A stretch of DNA of 45,409 bases from Thozetella sp. PMI_491 (lineage: Eukaryota > Ascomycota > Sordariomycetes > Chaetosphaeriales > Chaetosphaeriaceae): the NCBI GenBank assembly GCA_021432635.1, contig MU270090.1, positions 268,619-314,027 of the forward strand, written 5' to 3'. How positions within the stretch are numbered: position 1 is the first letter of the stretch; every line of letters begins with the position of its first letter. Position numbers and translations under genes: made by a program. Shown one piece after another: positions 1-11,255 of the stretch. The notes beneath the pieces are model-generated. The model worked only from the letters and a program-made list of their open reading frames with translations, was not told the DNA's origin and searched no databases.

Positions 1-95
1 TGGCTACGCTGGCTACGCTGGCTACGCTGGCTACGCTGGCTACGCTGGCTACGCTGGCTACGCTGGCTACGCTGGCTACGCTGGCTACGCTGGCT
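1..95. repeat. 9-bp tandem array (TGGCTACGC)n
   Basis: Ten perfect copies of the 9-mer TGGCTACGC plus a half copy, running into the left edge of the window, so the true array is longer. All three forward frames are open (for example Gly-Tyr-Ala repeats), but nothing indicates translation. A single diverged copy of the same motif (CTGGCTACGCTGG) recurs near 32374 inside another repeat-rich stretch, so this unit is dispersed locally. Confidence 0.95.
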
Positions 96-114
96 TTATA
101 TACCAAAGGTCAGA

Positions 115-228
115 CTTATTTCCTCTAGCACTTAGATATGGCCTTCGGGAAGGTCAGCTCTAGCGCCCCGAAGCGTAGCGTAGGGTGTGCTAGAGGAAAT
201 AAGCGGCCCTACGCTTCGCTTCGGGGCT
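115..228. repeat. Two interleaved inverted repeats (A-B-A'-B')
   Basis: Arm A (115-131) and its perfect 17-bp reverse complement A' (187-203) enclose arm B (162-185). The partner of B, B' (207-228), lies outside A'. B and B' pair over about 22 bp with roughly two differences. The two stems therefore interleave and cannot both form as simple nested hairpins in one strand. Both arms of B contain CTACGC/GCGTAG units similar to the adjacent 9-bp array. Confidence 0.8.
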
Positions 229-1900
229 GATTTTAAAATATATTAACTCAAGGTTATATAAAACAGCTCCTAAAATATATGTACCAAGGGGGGTGTAGTA
301 CTTCACAATATAAAAGGATCTGCTGAGTCTCTAGAACGCCTTATAATTTATCTATGTAAAGCATTATAATCCTATATTTTTAAGAATACATCTTTACACT
401 AGATGTAAGTAATCTTAATAAAGTTATCTAACTTAGTTGATACTAAATGAGAGATGGTGCAGCCTAGAATGCATCTCAGTAGTGCATAATCTCACACACG
501 CAAGCACGCACACACGCGCATTTCTGCTTTCATGATCTTGGGATAGCTCTAATTCTTGCCCCCCCCCGGTAGGCATGAATTAGGACTGCTATAAGACTGT
601 AAGCCTAGCAATGAATGAGAGAAATAGCACGCAGATCATTCCTAAAGGCTTGAATACTCCAGCCGATGGCAAAGGGAACTAGGTGACGCCACATAACAGA
701 AGTCAAACGACTGGGTTGGGCTAGTTTTGTTCTAAGGTGACGTAAAAGAAGTACGGTGACGTCAGATAATCACCTCCTTTAATAGAAGGGGAACTACTGT
801 CAATCTTATTTACTAAGAAAGAAAGCAAGGAGTTGCGCCAAGTTGCCTTGGTCAGATCCTCTAATAACCATTTTTTGCCTCTTCGGCAAATGAACAGAAA
901 GAAAGACTTAGGTACCTACCCTAGCTTCATTAAATATATATCTAACAATTTCTTATTTCTCGTACTTGCTTGCAGCTTCAATTCTCTGTAGGCCATTTCT
1001 AATCTAGCTAGTAGGAAAGGAATTCGCTTAGAGCACAGGTATCCGCTTAGAGCAAAGAGGAATATGCAATCCGCGAGAGCAAGACCCTACTTGCTGCATT
1101 CTGCTATCGGCTGAAAATTGTCCCGATGAGAGCGGCAAAGGACTAATGCCAAGCAAGGTTTTGCAAGCTGATCGAGACTGCATTGCTCGCCTATATGCGC
1201 CAGGGCGGCTCATACCATTATTGTTACACAGCCACGGTAGGACGGTCCGCCATGGCGAAACAGCGAACGAATTGGCAATGTATGGCTGAATAGAATCGTG
1301 TGCTCTTTAACCAAGAGTCGTCTCAATTGGCCTAGACACATAAAAGTGCCTCTCCCCAAAGTTCTGTGCAGCTCCTTATTCAAGCCTCATACTCTTAATC
1401 ATACAGCATCCTGCCCATCCTTCTCGCGTTGATACCTCATGTTCTTGCGGCCCTCTTTATACATGTTGCCTCCTTGGGGTGTTTATCCTCTCTAGGCACC
1501 CTGATGCCCTTTCTCCATCTCCATATACCAATGTCTCGGATCTGTTCATATTTGACTAGAATATTCGGATAGCATTACGAAGAGTGTATATGCATAGTCA
1601 TGGCAGAAGCCTTTGTCCCGTAGGATATGTCATTTGTGGCTTACCCTCGCTTAACCCGTACCGTACTTTTGTGTCGCAAAGTTGTCCCGTAAAATGTGAG
1701 GATTCGGAAGGGCACGGATTTTGGTTTAAAGGTATAGCTTCTAGGATACAGGACTAAACTGCATTAAGACGGGACTTTATGCAAGGATCTAAAACGCTGC
1801 CATTCATGTTCAACAAAGGAGCCAATGGTTAATGGTGTAGAGAAAGGATTATCTGGGGGCGGGCGGGCTGTAAGGTTATGTTCTTAACTCGTCTTAAAGG
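229..1900. other. Gene-poor stretch, simple repeats
   Basis: No convincing gene is seen. It holds an A/T-rich start, a CA/CG-alternating run near 490-520, a C9 tract near 560, and short scattered frames without family signatures or splice logic. The right end is the promoter of the peptide gene at 2025. Confidence 0.5.
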
Positions 1901-1907
1901 TATATAA
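1901..1907 (+). promoter_or_regulatory. TATA box of the Cys-rich peptide gene
   Basis: TATATAA lies 124 bp upstream of the ATG at 2025, within a GC-rich to AT-rich transition. The spacing is plausible for a fungal core promoter with a leader of about 90 nt. No transcription evidence is available. Confidence 0.5.
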
Positions 1908-2024
1908 GGGCCGTGTTTACCGTAAAAAGTTTTACTTGATATTCACCAACTTATCCTGTTGTTTACATCCCTTGAAGCTGCTTCGAATTCCAACATAGAG
2001 CAATTTGATTTTATTACTACCAAT

Positions 2025-2388
2025 ATGAAGTCGTCAGTTGCAGCTATGGTCTTATTCGGCGTCTTAGCCTTTGCTGCTCCATCATTGACTACCAGTATGT
2101 TGTTTTACTCATTTATGGACGGTTCTGTGCACTTAGCTAATACAAATGGCATGATGAGACGGCCCTGAAGCTTTCGCTAAACGTGGAAACTGTGGCATCC
2201 CTAACGACTGGTATTGTTGTGATGAAAACTGCGAATGTGGATATGTTCCATGCCTTGAGAATCTTGGTAATGACGGGTGTATTAGCTGCCCATTTAGTAC
2301 GTATATTCTCTCTAAGATTAATATAATATCTCTGCATGGAAGTGTTGCTGAAGTAATTTTTTTCATAGTATGTGCAAATAACTGCTAG
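2025..2388 (+). CDS. Secreted, Kex2-processed 10-cysteine peptide
   Basis: Three exons: 2025-2094, 2171-2296 (an alternative in-frame acceptor starts it at 2159) and 2369-2388. The introns begin GTATGT and GTACGT; the second ends in a T-rich tract plus ATAG. The product is 71 aa (75 with the alternative acceptor). A hydrophobic signal peptide (residues 1 to about 18) is followed by a short pro-segment ending in Lys-Arg, a Kex2 site. The mature part is 43 aa with ten cysteines in the pattern C-x7-CC-x3-C-x1-C-x4-C-x8-C-x2-C-x3-C-x3-C, ending in Cys. Such an architecture is typical of secreted disulfide-knotted fungal peptides (antimicrobial, effector or toxin-like), but I do not recognise the family. 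Intron 2 is 72 nt, stop-free and a multiple of three, so retaining it would insert 24 residues without frame loss. TATA at 1901. Confidence 0.72.
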
Positions 2389-5050
2389 GGGCTTGGACAC
2401 ACCTCAGGCTAGGAAAGCCTCCAGATTACCCATTTATCTCTCGTGGAGGAACATTAGTATCTGTTACATTTAGTTATCTTCCTAGAGATAGCTTTTCTCG
2501 ATCCAATTTGCCTCCATCACGTTTCGTGTTATTCTTATGTGACGAGAGCTTCCGATCTAGCTCTCTACCAGCCTTCAATGTCGTCACCATCAGTATACAG
2601 GTATTGTAGGAGCTAAATGATACAATAATAATGTACCTATATTAAGCGTTATGGCAAGGCTGGATATGTACCTACTTTCTATAACGCCTATCCCGTTATG
2701 ACCTACTATTATAACGATCCCTCAGCCCTTGACCACGACCGTTCGAGAAGGCTTACGCTCCGTTAAGAGCGCATAGCAACGACAGAACCCTGCTTACTGA
2801 CAGTTGAAGCCGTGGGTACCCGTATCTGATTTTTCGTCCTTTATGACGAATCAGAGAGAGGCGCCTGGCTTGTAAATGCTTATAGCACACCTCTGCATCT
2901 GTTTTGCACATCTTTGCAGATCAGCAAAGAGAGCCGTTCTCAAAACTTGTATGTAGAACCCCAAGACGTAAAAACTTCTGAAAGCGATTCCGGATGAGCT
3001 CGCTAGATGCTGTACGAACCCCGTAACGAGGGAAAAAGAGTGTATTAGTTGGTCGGTCTTGTCTAGGAAAAGTAAACTGATGAAGTTATGTGTTAGATCG
3101 TGATGCTCTCTAAAAGAAAGAAAGCTATCCTCCTAGCTATTTGTACCTAAGGCAAGAGGATATAGGTCCAATCTAAGCCCCCCATCTAACCTCATCAACG
3201 CAGGGGTAAAGAAAAGCAACGCTACCATCCCGGCCTCAGGATATATTGCGAGGTGTTCATTTATTTATGAGCAAGGCCAACCCCTGTTCACCGGAAGGGC
3301 CTTGAGCCTTTTGTGTCCTGCTTTGTTCTTTTTAAAAACTGCAAACGCTTTCGTATAGATCTTGGCCACTACCAACGGATCACCTGCAATATCACGTTAA
3401 AGAAGCCCAGTAATGGCTTACCCCCACATCACCGTGTATATAGAGATCTCTCACCTGAAGTCTAGTAAGGAATTAAGACTTCGGTGGCGTTTATAATGGC
3501 ATGGTTGCGCGACATAATACGAATCTCTGCGAATATGAAGCCCCATGTTCTGCAAGCTGGCTGACTCGTGCTTGGAAGCTGCTGAAGGGCAGGGGATGCC
3601 GCCGGAGTAGTAACTGGCGCTAGCCTCGTCACGAAGCCATTTCAAAATCTCGAGCATGGTGATTTGGCGTCATCCTTTCACCTACATAGGCACCGTGACC
3701 GGTAGCTATAAGAGCACAAGAGTAGAACACAGCCGCTTAGATACAACGACTAGTGCCTTACTCTTACCGCCGCGGGCGAATATTGGCGGAAGATGATTAG
3801 GAGCCATTTACTGTCGCTGAGATAGATATATGTCGGGCGAAATAAGACTAAGATATTAGAGACAAAGGCCCTTATTGAGCCAAATGGATAGACCGGTCAG
3901 AGGTTGGCCTTGCAGTTGAGGCTAGTGCTGGTATCTTGGCTACCCGACGCCACTGCTCCGTACCAGGAATAATGCGAGGAAGAGTCTCCAGAGATCGTGA
4001 GAGCATGTACCTGAAGGAGATAATAACAAAAAGGAATAGCAGGAAGGCAACTTGTCACAGCAAACGTATACAGGGCAGAGACCAACGTTCAAGACACAAC
4101 TCAAGTGAAATAGAAGTGTTGCGCATTTGTTCAGAGATAAAATCACGCAGTTCTGCTTGTTGAAATGACTTTCTGCTCCCTATTCGGAACCCATCCACGT
4201 TGGGCATTTTTTACAAGTTCCGTCTCCAAACGAAAAGCCGATGGTCCACCAGTTCTCTTGACACAGGTAGATATAGCCGACCTTAAGCGGTTCTTGGAAG
4301 TCAGCGGATGTCAGCCGGCATATATTCTAGACGCCAGTCGTTCAGCTTGCAATGGAAACATGTCTTGTCCGCAGGCTCATGTGCCCATTTGCCAAATGCA
4401 CCACGGCTTTGTCATCAGTGGAAATATTTGGCAAAATCTGACCAAACAAAGTTCGGCAATCATCTGAATCACTAAGGCGCTAAAAGGTAGGGCCTTGTGA
4501 GTGGCTGACCTTTTCGTTGGGTAGGATTCTAAACGTGCCGCTTCGTTACGTCAACTATTGACACTCGGTCTACAACACAGGCTCGGTTACCCCATCTAAG
4601 GCTGACTCATATTACGCACCCTCCAACTTCTCGTTAGTAACTTGCGCGTGTGCCTCGCCGGTCAGCCTTGCAACAAGCATTCCAATAAGCAACATTAAGG
4701 CGTAACACGCCAAACTAGAGCCGGATACTGTACCGCGCTGCCTATTCGTCTGTTGCGAATCTTTGTAGGTACAATAAAGTATCATGGGTAGTGTACATTA
4801 GATTGGCTCAGAGACTGATGTAGGTTATGCTTAATAAAGTACCTCGATGTCTATTCTTACCTATATCAGTGGCAGGCGGTATTGTCGAAGGGTCACCGTG
4901 ACCGTACCTTTCACCGGCAGCAGAACACGAGCTCCTACCATGCTCGCTCAAGGCACATGTCGGCCAATCGGAAGGTCGGTCGCCAGCCGTGTTAGATGTA
5001 TGGTAATACGAACGAAAAGCAGCCCCCAATATCACCTGGTGTTGATCCTA
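2389..5050. other. No supported gene
   Basis: Only short frames are present. A minus-strand frame at 3451-3657 (68 codons) and a plus-strand frame at 4165-4467 (100 codons) are the longest, and neither shows a signal peptide, a domain motif or splice-linked extension. A possible TATA-like element (GTATAAG near 5052) precedes the next gene. Confidence 0.4.
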
Positions 5051-5168
5051 TGTATAAGTAGTCGCTTCCACTTTGTCTAATCAGTGTCAACTCCCTCAAA
5101 TTCAAGACACGGTGTGATTACGTGACTCGTCCTTGCATGGGGAATCTCAATCTGCCTTAGTTACTATA

Positions 5169-5683
5169 ATGGCTCGCTACGTCTTTCGTCTTGCCGTCTC
5201 TTTCGGCCTGTTGGCATTGTCAAGGGCTGGCGTTATCCCCAGAAGCCCAATAGAGAGGATATATCTCGCCAACTGTGGCTCGTCGTGGGACATCAGCTCG
5301 TGGACGAACTCTCAGGTCGGTTACTTTGCGAGCAACGCTGCATTTGAAGAGGACGAACCGCCTACCGCGTTATATGACTTTGGCCGCCTTGTGACTTGGG
5401 AAGGGAACACGCTAGTTGCTCCACTGCCCAATGGGGATGTCTTTACCTCGCAGATCAGTGCCAATGCTGGCAGTCAGCCCGTCGGGGCCGTTGTAGGCAA
5501 TGGTACCACAAACACCGGTTAGTCCACCGCCAGTAATAGTCCCAGGGAACTCGACTTAACAGCGTGTTAGAGTCATGGGTCATCACTAAACGATATGGCG
5601 GCATCTGGGGTAACGGCGGCGAGGCTTGGCCTACCGACGATGGAAAGGACTGCATCGTGCGGTATGAAGTCTCTACAAGTTAG
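5169..5683 (+). CDS. Small secreted protein, similar to the 26711 product
   Basis: Exons 5169-5517 and 5571-5683, with a 53-nt intron (GTTAGT to TTAG, branch-like CTTAAC). The product is 153 aa. The ATG at 5169 is preferred over an in-frame one at 5133 because it places a signal peptide (residues 1 to about 21) at the N-terminus. The mature part opens with IYLANC, has a central VTWEGN and an FTSQI block, and ends near GKDCIVRY. The same landmarks in the same order (IHLVDC, GPWEGT, a short S-x-I block, a late Cys before Y) occur in the product at 26711, so I infer one family of small secreted proteins. The second exon is less conserved-looking, and its end could shift if another intron exists. 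Function unknown. Confidence 0.6.
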
Positions 5684-5837
5684 TCTCCCCGGTCGGTTTC
5701 CTATTGATATTGTCGTATCTGCACTAATATACCATATCGACATAGCGTAATTGAGGTGCAGGCAAGACTTTGGCGACGACCACCAAGAAGGTTATCACTC
5801 AAATGCGAGCATTAGATTATCAAGTAGCTTTATCTCT

Positions 5838-6275
5838 TCAATCTAAGCCAACACAACCAAGTTCCATCAACTGACTTCTCTCCGTGCTCACCAATGTCAA
5901 AATCATGCCCCTTCTGAACGGGAAGGTTCTCTTCACTATCTTCCCAGTGGACGTCATCTTAATCTCATCCACGAATTCGATGGGACTCGATACTTGGAGC
6001 CTAGCACTTTTGTTAGCCACCTACTCTTGTCGCAAGTGTTTGTTGCGGCGCTCCCCGCTCTCATCTAGAACATAACCCTGACATCCTTCAGTATTGCACC
6101 CTAGTTGTGACGTTGTGCCCATGCCGCACCTACGACGTCCGGGTGGAATTCTTAACAAGCCCCGCAAAGTAGATGATCCCGACCGCGTCGACTTTCGAAA
6201 TATCACCCGCGTGAGACCAAAGACCAAGAAAGGCAGCCGCGGACATAGGATTTTGAAGACAGCTTTTGGGGAATC
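5838..6275 (-). pseudogene. Relic of an AMP-binding enzyme (acyl-CoA synthetase/ligase), C-terminal part
   Basis: On the minus strand, around 6260-6130, one frame reads NPMSAAAFLG then HAGDISKVDAVGIIYF then KNSTRTS. This matches the layout of the ANL-superfamily hinge region (NP-x-A, W-x-x-TGD, D-x-x-G-x-x-Y, K-x-x-x-x-x-SG). About 55 codons later, in a different frame and after several stops, PIEFVDEIKMTSTGKIVKR matches the C-terminal catalytic-lysine block (FVDEIPKT-x-GKI-x-R). No ATG, continuous frame or N-terminal AMP-binding core is present. I infer a truncated, frameshifted relic; an old degenerate copy is likelier than a gene with unseen introns. Confidence 0.5.
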
Positions 6276-7929
6276 GCTCCTTGCTCCTAAGCAGAAGGTT
6301 GCCTATCTAACCAAGTGACGGCTCTTCTCTAGTCTGGTCATCGTTTACAAATCTGACGTTGTAGCTCTCTCGATGCAGTTCGTAAGGGTTGATAAGATTT
6401 AAATTGCTAAAATTGTCTTTCTCAGACTCTTTACTGTTTGTATATACTTTTTCAGCTGATTCTGTCGAGATCAAGACGCTATTTTCGAGGCAGGAACAGG
6501 CTTTGAGTCAGCCTTGAACAAAGGGCTGGCCCGCATTTCACGCTGCCGGCCTACAGGAATGACTGCGGCCTCGAAATAGGGGCTATGGAGTACAAGATGG
6601 AGCAAAGGAAGACAGCTTCCCAAGGGAAAGGGAAGCACAACACCTCTAGGCACCTAGTCTAATAGAAGTTCACCTTAGGCAGACTTAGATATAAACGAGC
6701 GTGTAACTGGTCTTCTGCTTAATGTAAGTGCGCAGTGATGGGTGACAGTTGGGGGATACAATACGAAATTTAGGAGTAGCTCGTCTTCCTTGGAGCCGAG
6801 GTTGGGAATTGATGAAGTGAGCCGTGTTTCCGGCAGTCGCTGCGGCGATTGCGTTTCAGGAAAGGAATCTGAACAAACCTATTGTATTTTAGCTTCCATC
6901 AACAATGGCGGAAAGATCCCTGAAAGAAATATGTCCCCTTGAATAAACTAAACTAACTTTTCGTTTCAACCTTGCTGTCTCGCACTGCACTAGACTTATT
7001 GCCAATCATGGGCAATTAGGTTTGTGTCCTACCAGCGATGAGGCTCGGACCTCGTCTTAAAGCCATCCTTTGCCTTATGCATTGCTGTGACGGAAGTGGC
7101 CTATACCTTTCCTGCCGGTATCGTAGTGGATCTAGTATTGTCTCGTAATGGCGCATATTGTTGAGCACATTCTTTCCTGCGACCAGATATGCCCGGCGAT
7201 AGCCATGCCGGCTTTAAAGGCGCCGTGTAACGCCGGTTTGACGCAAAACTTATACCGAAGAAGCCGGGGATGTAGATTACTGGCTACCCACACCGGTATA
7301 CGTTAATTAGGTGCTATCGGTTAGATCACCTACGGAAACGAGCAGCTTGTAGATCTCAGTTTATGAGCCCGCATCAGTGTGTTGCACAGTGCAATGGCAC
7401 AGCTGAATTGGTCATAAGAGGGTAGTGAGCTAAATGATGTAATTCTAAATCCTGCATCTATAGTTCAAATTACTCCGAATTGTTATTAATTTGAGATACT
7501 TTTGTGTCGGGGTCGAGCTCCTAAGGAGGAAACGCTTGTATGTTACTAATACTCGTATCAACCTTTATTGCTTGATTAAATACGTATTGTAACTGTAAAG
7601 CGACGCAACTCGTGTGATTTCATAAGGCCGAGCCAAGGTGCTGATTGTATGTCCTAGGACAGCTGTAATAACGCCATCATTGGCTAGTAGACTCACGTAA
7701 AACGAGTTAATACACGAATAGCAATGAGCTAGAGAACAATACATGCACGGTAATTTTATCCCAAAATTGTAGCCGTGCCGGTCGCAGAAACATCCGCGGC
7801 CGAGCATTCCGTAATATTGACGAAGTCATTCACAATATATTGGCAGGTTGGCACAAGCTCGGCACTGAAAGTTCCATATATGGAAGACAAAGCCCTGGAA
7901 TATCTGTCAGTCCTGCTGGGGCGTTGGTG
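6276..7929. other. No supported gene
   Basis: Short frames only (the longest are 80 codons or fewer) and no recognisable motif. The rest of the AMP-binding relic would be expected just right of 6275 on the minus strand, but I could not trace it. Confidence 0.4.
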
Positions 7930-8476
7930 CTATGTCGATCTTTTATCTTCCTCAAGCCTGCCCGGAGCGTAGGAAGTAGAAAGTTTGAATCTTTTTTTTT
8001 TTTTTTTTTACTTACGATTCTCCTTTACAAGCCCACGTCTGATTGACGGTGGCGATAAATTGAGTCCAGTCAAACAAAGTGCTGGTAAGTACCGTGTAAG
8101 TCTCGTTGTCATCGGCGGTGATAGTCTGGTTGAGGCAGCTGTGCCAGGTTGTGCCCTGATCGGACCAGTGGTCATCCAACATGAAGTTGGAGAGAATACA
8201 GTCGGTGCTGACAGTGCTGGCGGTATTGGTCACAGTGAAGTGTATCTGCTGTTCGCTAATTCCCACAGGGATCAAGAAAATCTGGGAAATAAAATCGACA
8301 CTGTTGACGGAGAACGTGACCTCGTTGTTGCCTAGGCTCCCGCAGCTGGCAATCGCCGTGCGTGGAGCAACTCGTTCGCGAGCCTGAGCGCGGGCCTTAA
8401 CATCACGTGGCGTTGAGGTGGCACCGCTGGCTGTGAGCAGGGCTGCCAATAACGTAATTAATTGATACCGGAGCAT
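7930..8476 (-). CDS. Secreted single-domain protein, AA1-like (Alt a 1-type) fold suspected
   Basis: Exons 8016-8476 and 7930-7957. The 58-nt intron starts GTAAGT, contains a long A run (T17 on the plus strand) and ends GGCAG. If it is retained, the protein stops at once after KGES, so the core is unaffected. The product is about 162 aa. The ATG at 8476 is chosen over one at 8533 because it starts a clean signal peptide (MLRYQLITLLAALLTASG). The mature part carries the spacing V-x-F-x(2)-N, Cys, W-x-x-C, then ATVNQTWAC near the end. The same scheme occurs three times in the protein at 14358-16278. This resembles AA1-like secreted fungal beta-barrel proteins, a guess from pattern only. A TATA element lies upstream. 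Confidence 0.65.
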
Positions 8477-8611
8477 ATTGGATGATAGTAAGCTAGATCT
8501 CCTGTAGATCGAATGCAGCGTAGATGTAGTCACCTGAGATATCGACGCGCGAAGGTCTCTAGCCCCCTACGAAGTGAATGGAATCAAACCAGAGAGGTCC
8601 GGAATCTGCTC

Positions 8612-8619
8612 TTATATAT
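8612..8619 (-). promoter_or_regulatory. TATA-like element of the 8476 gene
   Basis: On the minus strand the sequence reads GATATATAAG, about 135 bp upstream of the chosen ATG at 8476. This supports transcription toward lower coordinates and a leader containing the in-frame upstream ATG at 8533. Confidence 0.4.
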
Positions 8620-10791
8620 CTGCTTCGACACCATATAGCCGCTATTTCCGAACATGAGGCAATAAGACTAGTGTGTTGAGGGGCGAGAGACGGTGAAGAC
8701 TAAGGAGGAAGGAGGCGCATTTAAGCTTTAAATGGAAAGAAATGCATAGAATGTAACCGCCGAAAATCCCCCTAGGTATAACCTTCCTAAAACGTCCTGT
8801 TGAAACGGTAATTAACCTAGACGCTGGCAATCGCCTAACCTTGCTAGCAATCTAACGTTATCGTATTGTTTATTATTTTTATCTACCATCAAATGGTATG
8901 CGTAAAAGAGCTAATCCCTACCCGCCCACGAAGGCCAAATTCTCTAGCTACCGTACCTACTTAATATCCACTACTAAGATATTTTAATTAGGGCCATTTG
9001 AGAGGCATTGATTACCCAGTTACTTAAGAAAGCGACTCTTTTACGATTTTACTGCGAATCACAGCTACGGTTTAATAATGCACCCTTCCTATGGATACAG
9101 GTGGAGCTAAATTTTTACAGTCCAGCGTCATTTTGCGGGGCGATAAGCTAGCCGAAGGATTTCCAGCTAATTAAATCGTCGATTTAACCGATCCAGCCAA
9201 TCCAGTCATTCGAATCCGAACACGCTTCATACGTAGCTACCTCACATATCTGCCCAGGAACTGTGGTATCAAAGATAGAGGATAACAAAAGTCACATTAC
9301 AGCTCTACCTAGGTCTAGGGGAAAGCCCCCGTATTTACAGGTTTAAATTGACTAAAGTGAAGGCCGAGTGAGATAAGCTACAAGCTTCCCTCTTGTTTAC
9401 ACTATGTGTATTGGGCCAGAGTTGATACTTTGGTGAGGATTAGCGATAAGTTGGCGAAGGAGCTCATTTGGTCACCGGCCCCTTGTCGATAAATGGAGGA
9501 AAATTGCGTTATTTATTCTGGTAACCAATTAAAAAGTGGCTCTTGCGATTTTCTGATTGTAATACAGCGATGAGGGGCCGGCGGGACCCCCTTCGCCAAC
9601 AGACCCCGTCGTTTGAAAAGGGCAGGTTCCTGGCCAGCAAATCTGGCCAACTTCCATCTAGTACTAAGCTGACGAAGAGTAAGCATATAGCGGGTGTACT
9701 TTGGTTCAAATCTACCGTGTACATTAGACCTTCTGTTCAAGACAGTTCAGAAAGGAAGTTCTTTCCCCAGCGACCAATTGGCAAACATGGAAGTGGCAAA
9801 GCAGAGATATAAGGTGGAAGGGGGACGAATTCTCTGCCCAATTCTGGCGAATCACGTGGCACAATATCGTAAGGGCAAGCGAAGTATATGTACCTACTGA
9901 GTATCCTCACCATCTCGATACACGTATTTCGCTCGCTTAAAACGGAACATCCCACTCACAGGCTGATCATCATTGCCAAAGGCAAGTTCCAACCATCCGC
10001 AGGGCGATTAAGCAAATCTTTGCCCTTAAACACATATTTCGGCTGTATTCAACCGATGAAGAGATCGCCTCTTATCTACATCGCTCTCCTGCCGAGGAAG
10101 ATATCTAAGTCCTTAGCCAGACATCTCTGGGTATGTTGTCACAGTGCTTCACTTCTCCTTAGCAATGAATTATCAGTAAATACTCTCCGCCTACATGAAA
10201 GCTGATGTGTTTAGGCTAGTTTAGTTCTCCTATTACCGAGCATTTTCCCATGGAAGACATATAGCTAGCTATATCACACGTCTCCTTGGCGGTCGGATAA
10301 ATTGACGTAGGTCTCCTCTTTCCTCCTCATTCTGCGCTCTAATTTTGCCCCCAATCTACGTTCTGCCAGTTAAAATACATGTTTGTGCTTGGCGGCATGT
10401 TTTTGATGAGGCTTTTGGCGGCACCTGCCGTGGTGATGCGTCTGTGTTCTACAACACGTTGTTTGGTATCAGAGTCTTCTTTCGATGAAATACCGAATAA
10501 AGTTGGAACGTAGTAACTCAGTGATCCTATTAACTTTCGTGCTACACGGCTTTCCTACATGCAACGTAGCAATTCAATGGGAAGCTCCTCGTTTAGCTGC
10601 TACTACAAACTTCGAGAAGGACGCCCGGTAGGTAGGTATCAGCGGTGCTCTCTTTAGCGGAAACCGGCATAAAGTAAAATAGTTCTACGCTCTGAGTAGC
10701 ATCTAGGATGAAACCCGTCTTAATATTGTTCAGCTTTGCTATCAGATATATGTATTGTCTACTGCCTCAATGCTGTGAATCGTATTAACCT
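8620..10791. other. No supported gene
   Basis: AT-rich left half with short frames only. Between 9500 and 10205 several overlapping frames of 70-105 codons occur on both strands; none shows a start context, domain or splice-linked partner. One plus-strand frame around 9969-10108 looks compositionally protein-like but is short and unidentified. Confidence 0.35.
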
Positions 10792-11112
10792 TCATTGTCC
10801 ACCTCGCTTGTGATCCCACCAAATACTGCCAGCGCCCAGGAACCCCATGCAGTTCAAACATCTCAGCCAACGCCGACGGTTGCAGTATGCGACCCGGATG
10901 ACCGTCACGTAGTTACTGTCCACCAGGCGTAGCGTCAAGTCTTTGCCTGCGCTCCGCCTTGGGCAGCCTGTGACGCTGGGTTCATGCCCGTCAAGAGAAC
11001 AACAGCGACACAGACAAGCATAAAGAGCTGCACCACATATATCAATATAGACCTCGATCCTTGCCCACGCTGCGCGACTTGTGGAGGCGCTTATCCTAGG
11101 CTCTGGGAGTAG
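10792..11112 (+). pseudogene. Unidentified Cys-rich reading frame with one internal stop
   Basis: One frame runs 107 codons interrupted only by TAG at 10930, where a CAG (Gln) codon is one transition away. Before the stop it reads QPTPTVAVCDPDDRHVVTV. After it come a Cys-rich block and the terminal motif CPRCATCGG before TAG at 11110. There is no ATG at the left end, so a missing first exon or decay are both possible. I do not recognise the family. Intact coding by chance is not excluded. Confidence 0.3.
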
Positions 11113-11255
11113 TGACGGACAAAACTTGCAGGATTAATACGACTGCAGCAAATACGTGGTTTCCTCGGGCTCGATTCTCTAGATGGTTTTAGGTTGCCCA
11201 AAAATGTCAGTGATTTTACCGATATGCTACGATTATGTAGTTCTGTTACCCGCCG

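Noticed and set aside
1..95. Possible CRISPR array
   Set aside because: Head-to-tail 9-mers without spacers, in a eukaryotic genome.
4165..4467. 100-codon plus-strand frame
   Set aside because: No signal peptide, motif, splice-linked extension or promoter; frame of this length is common by chance here.
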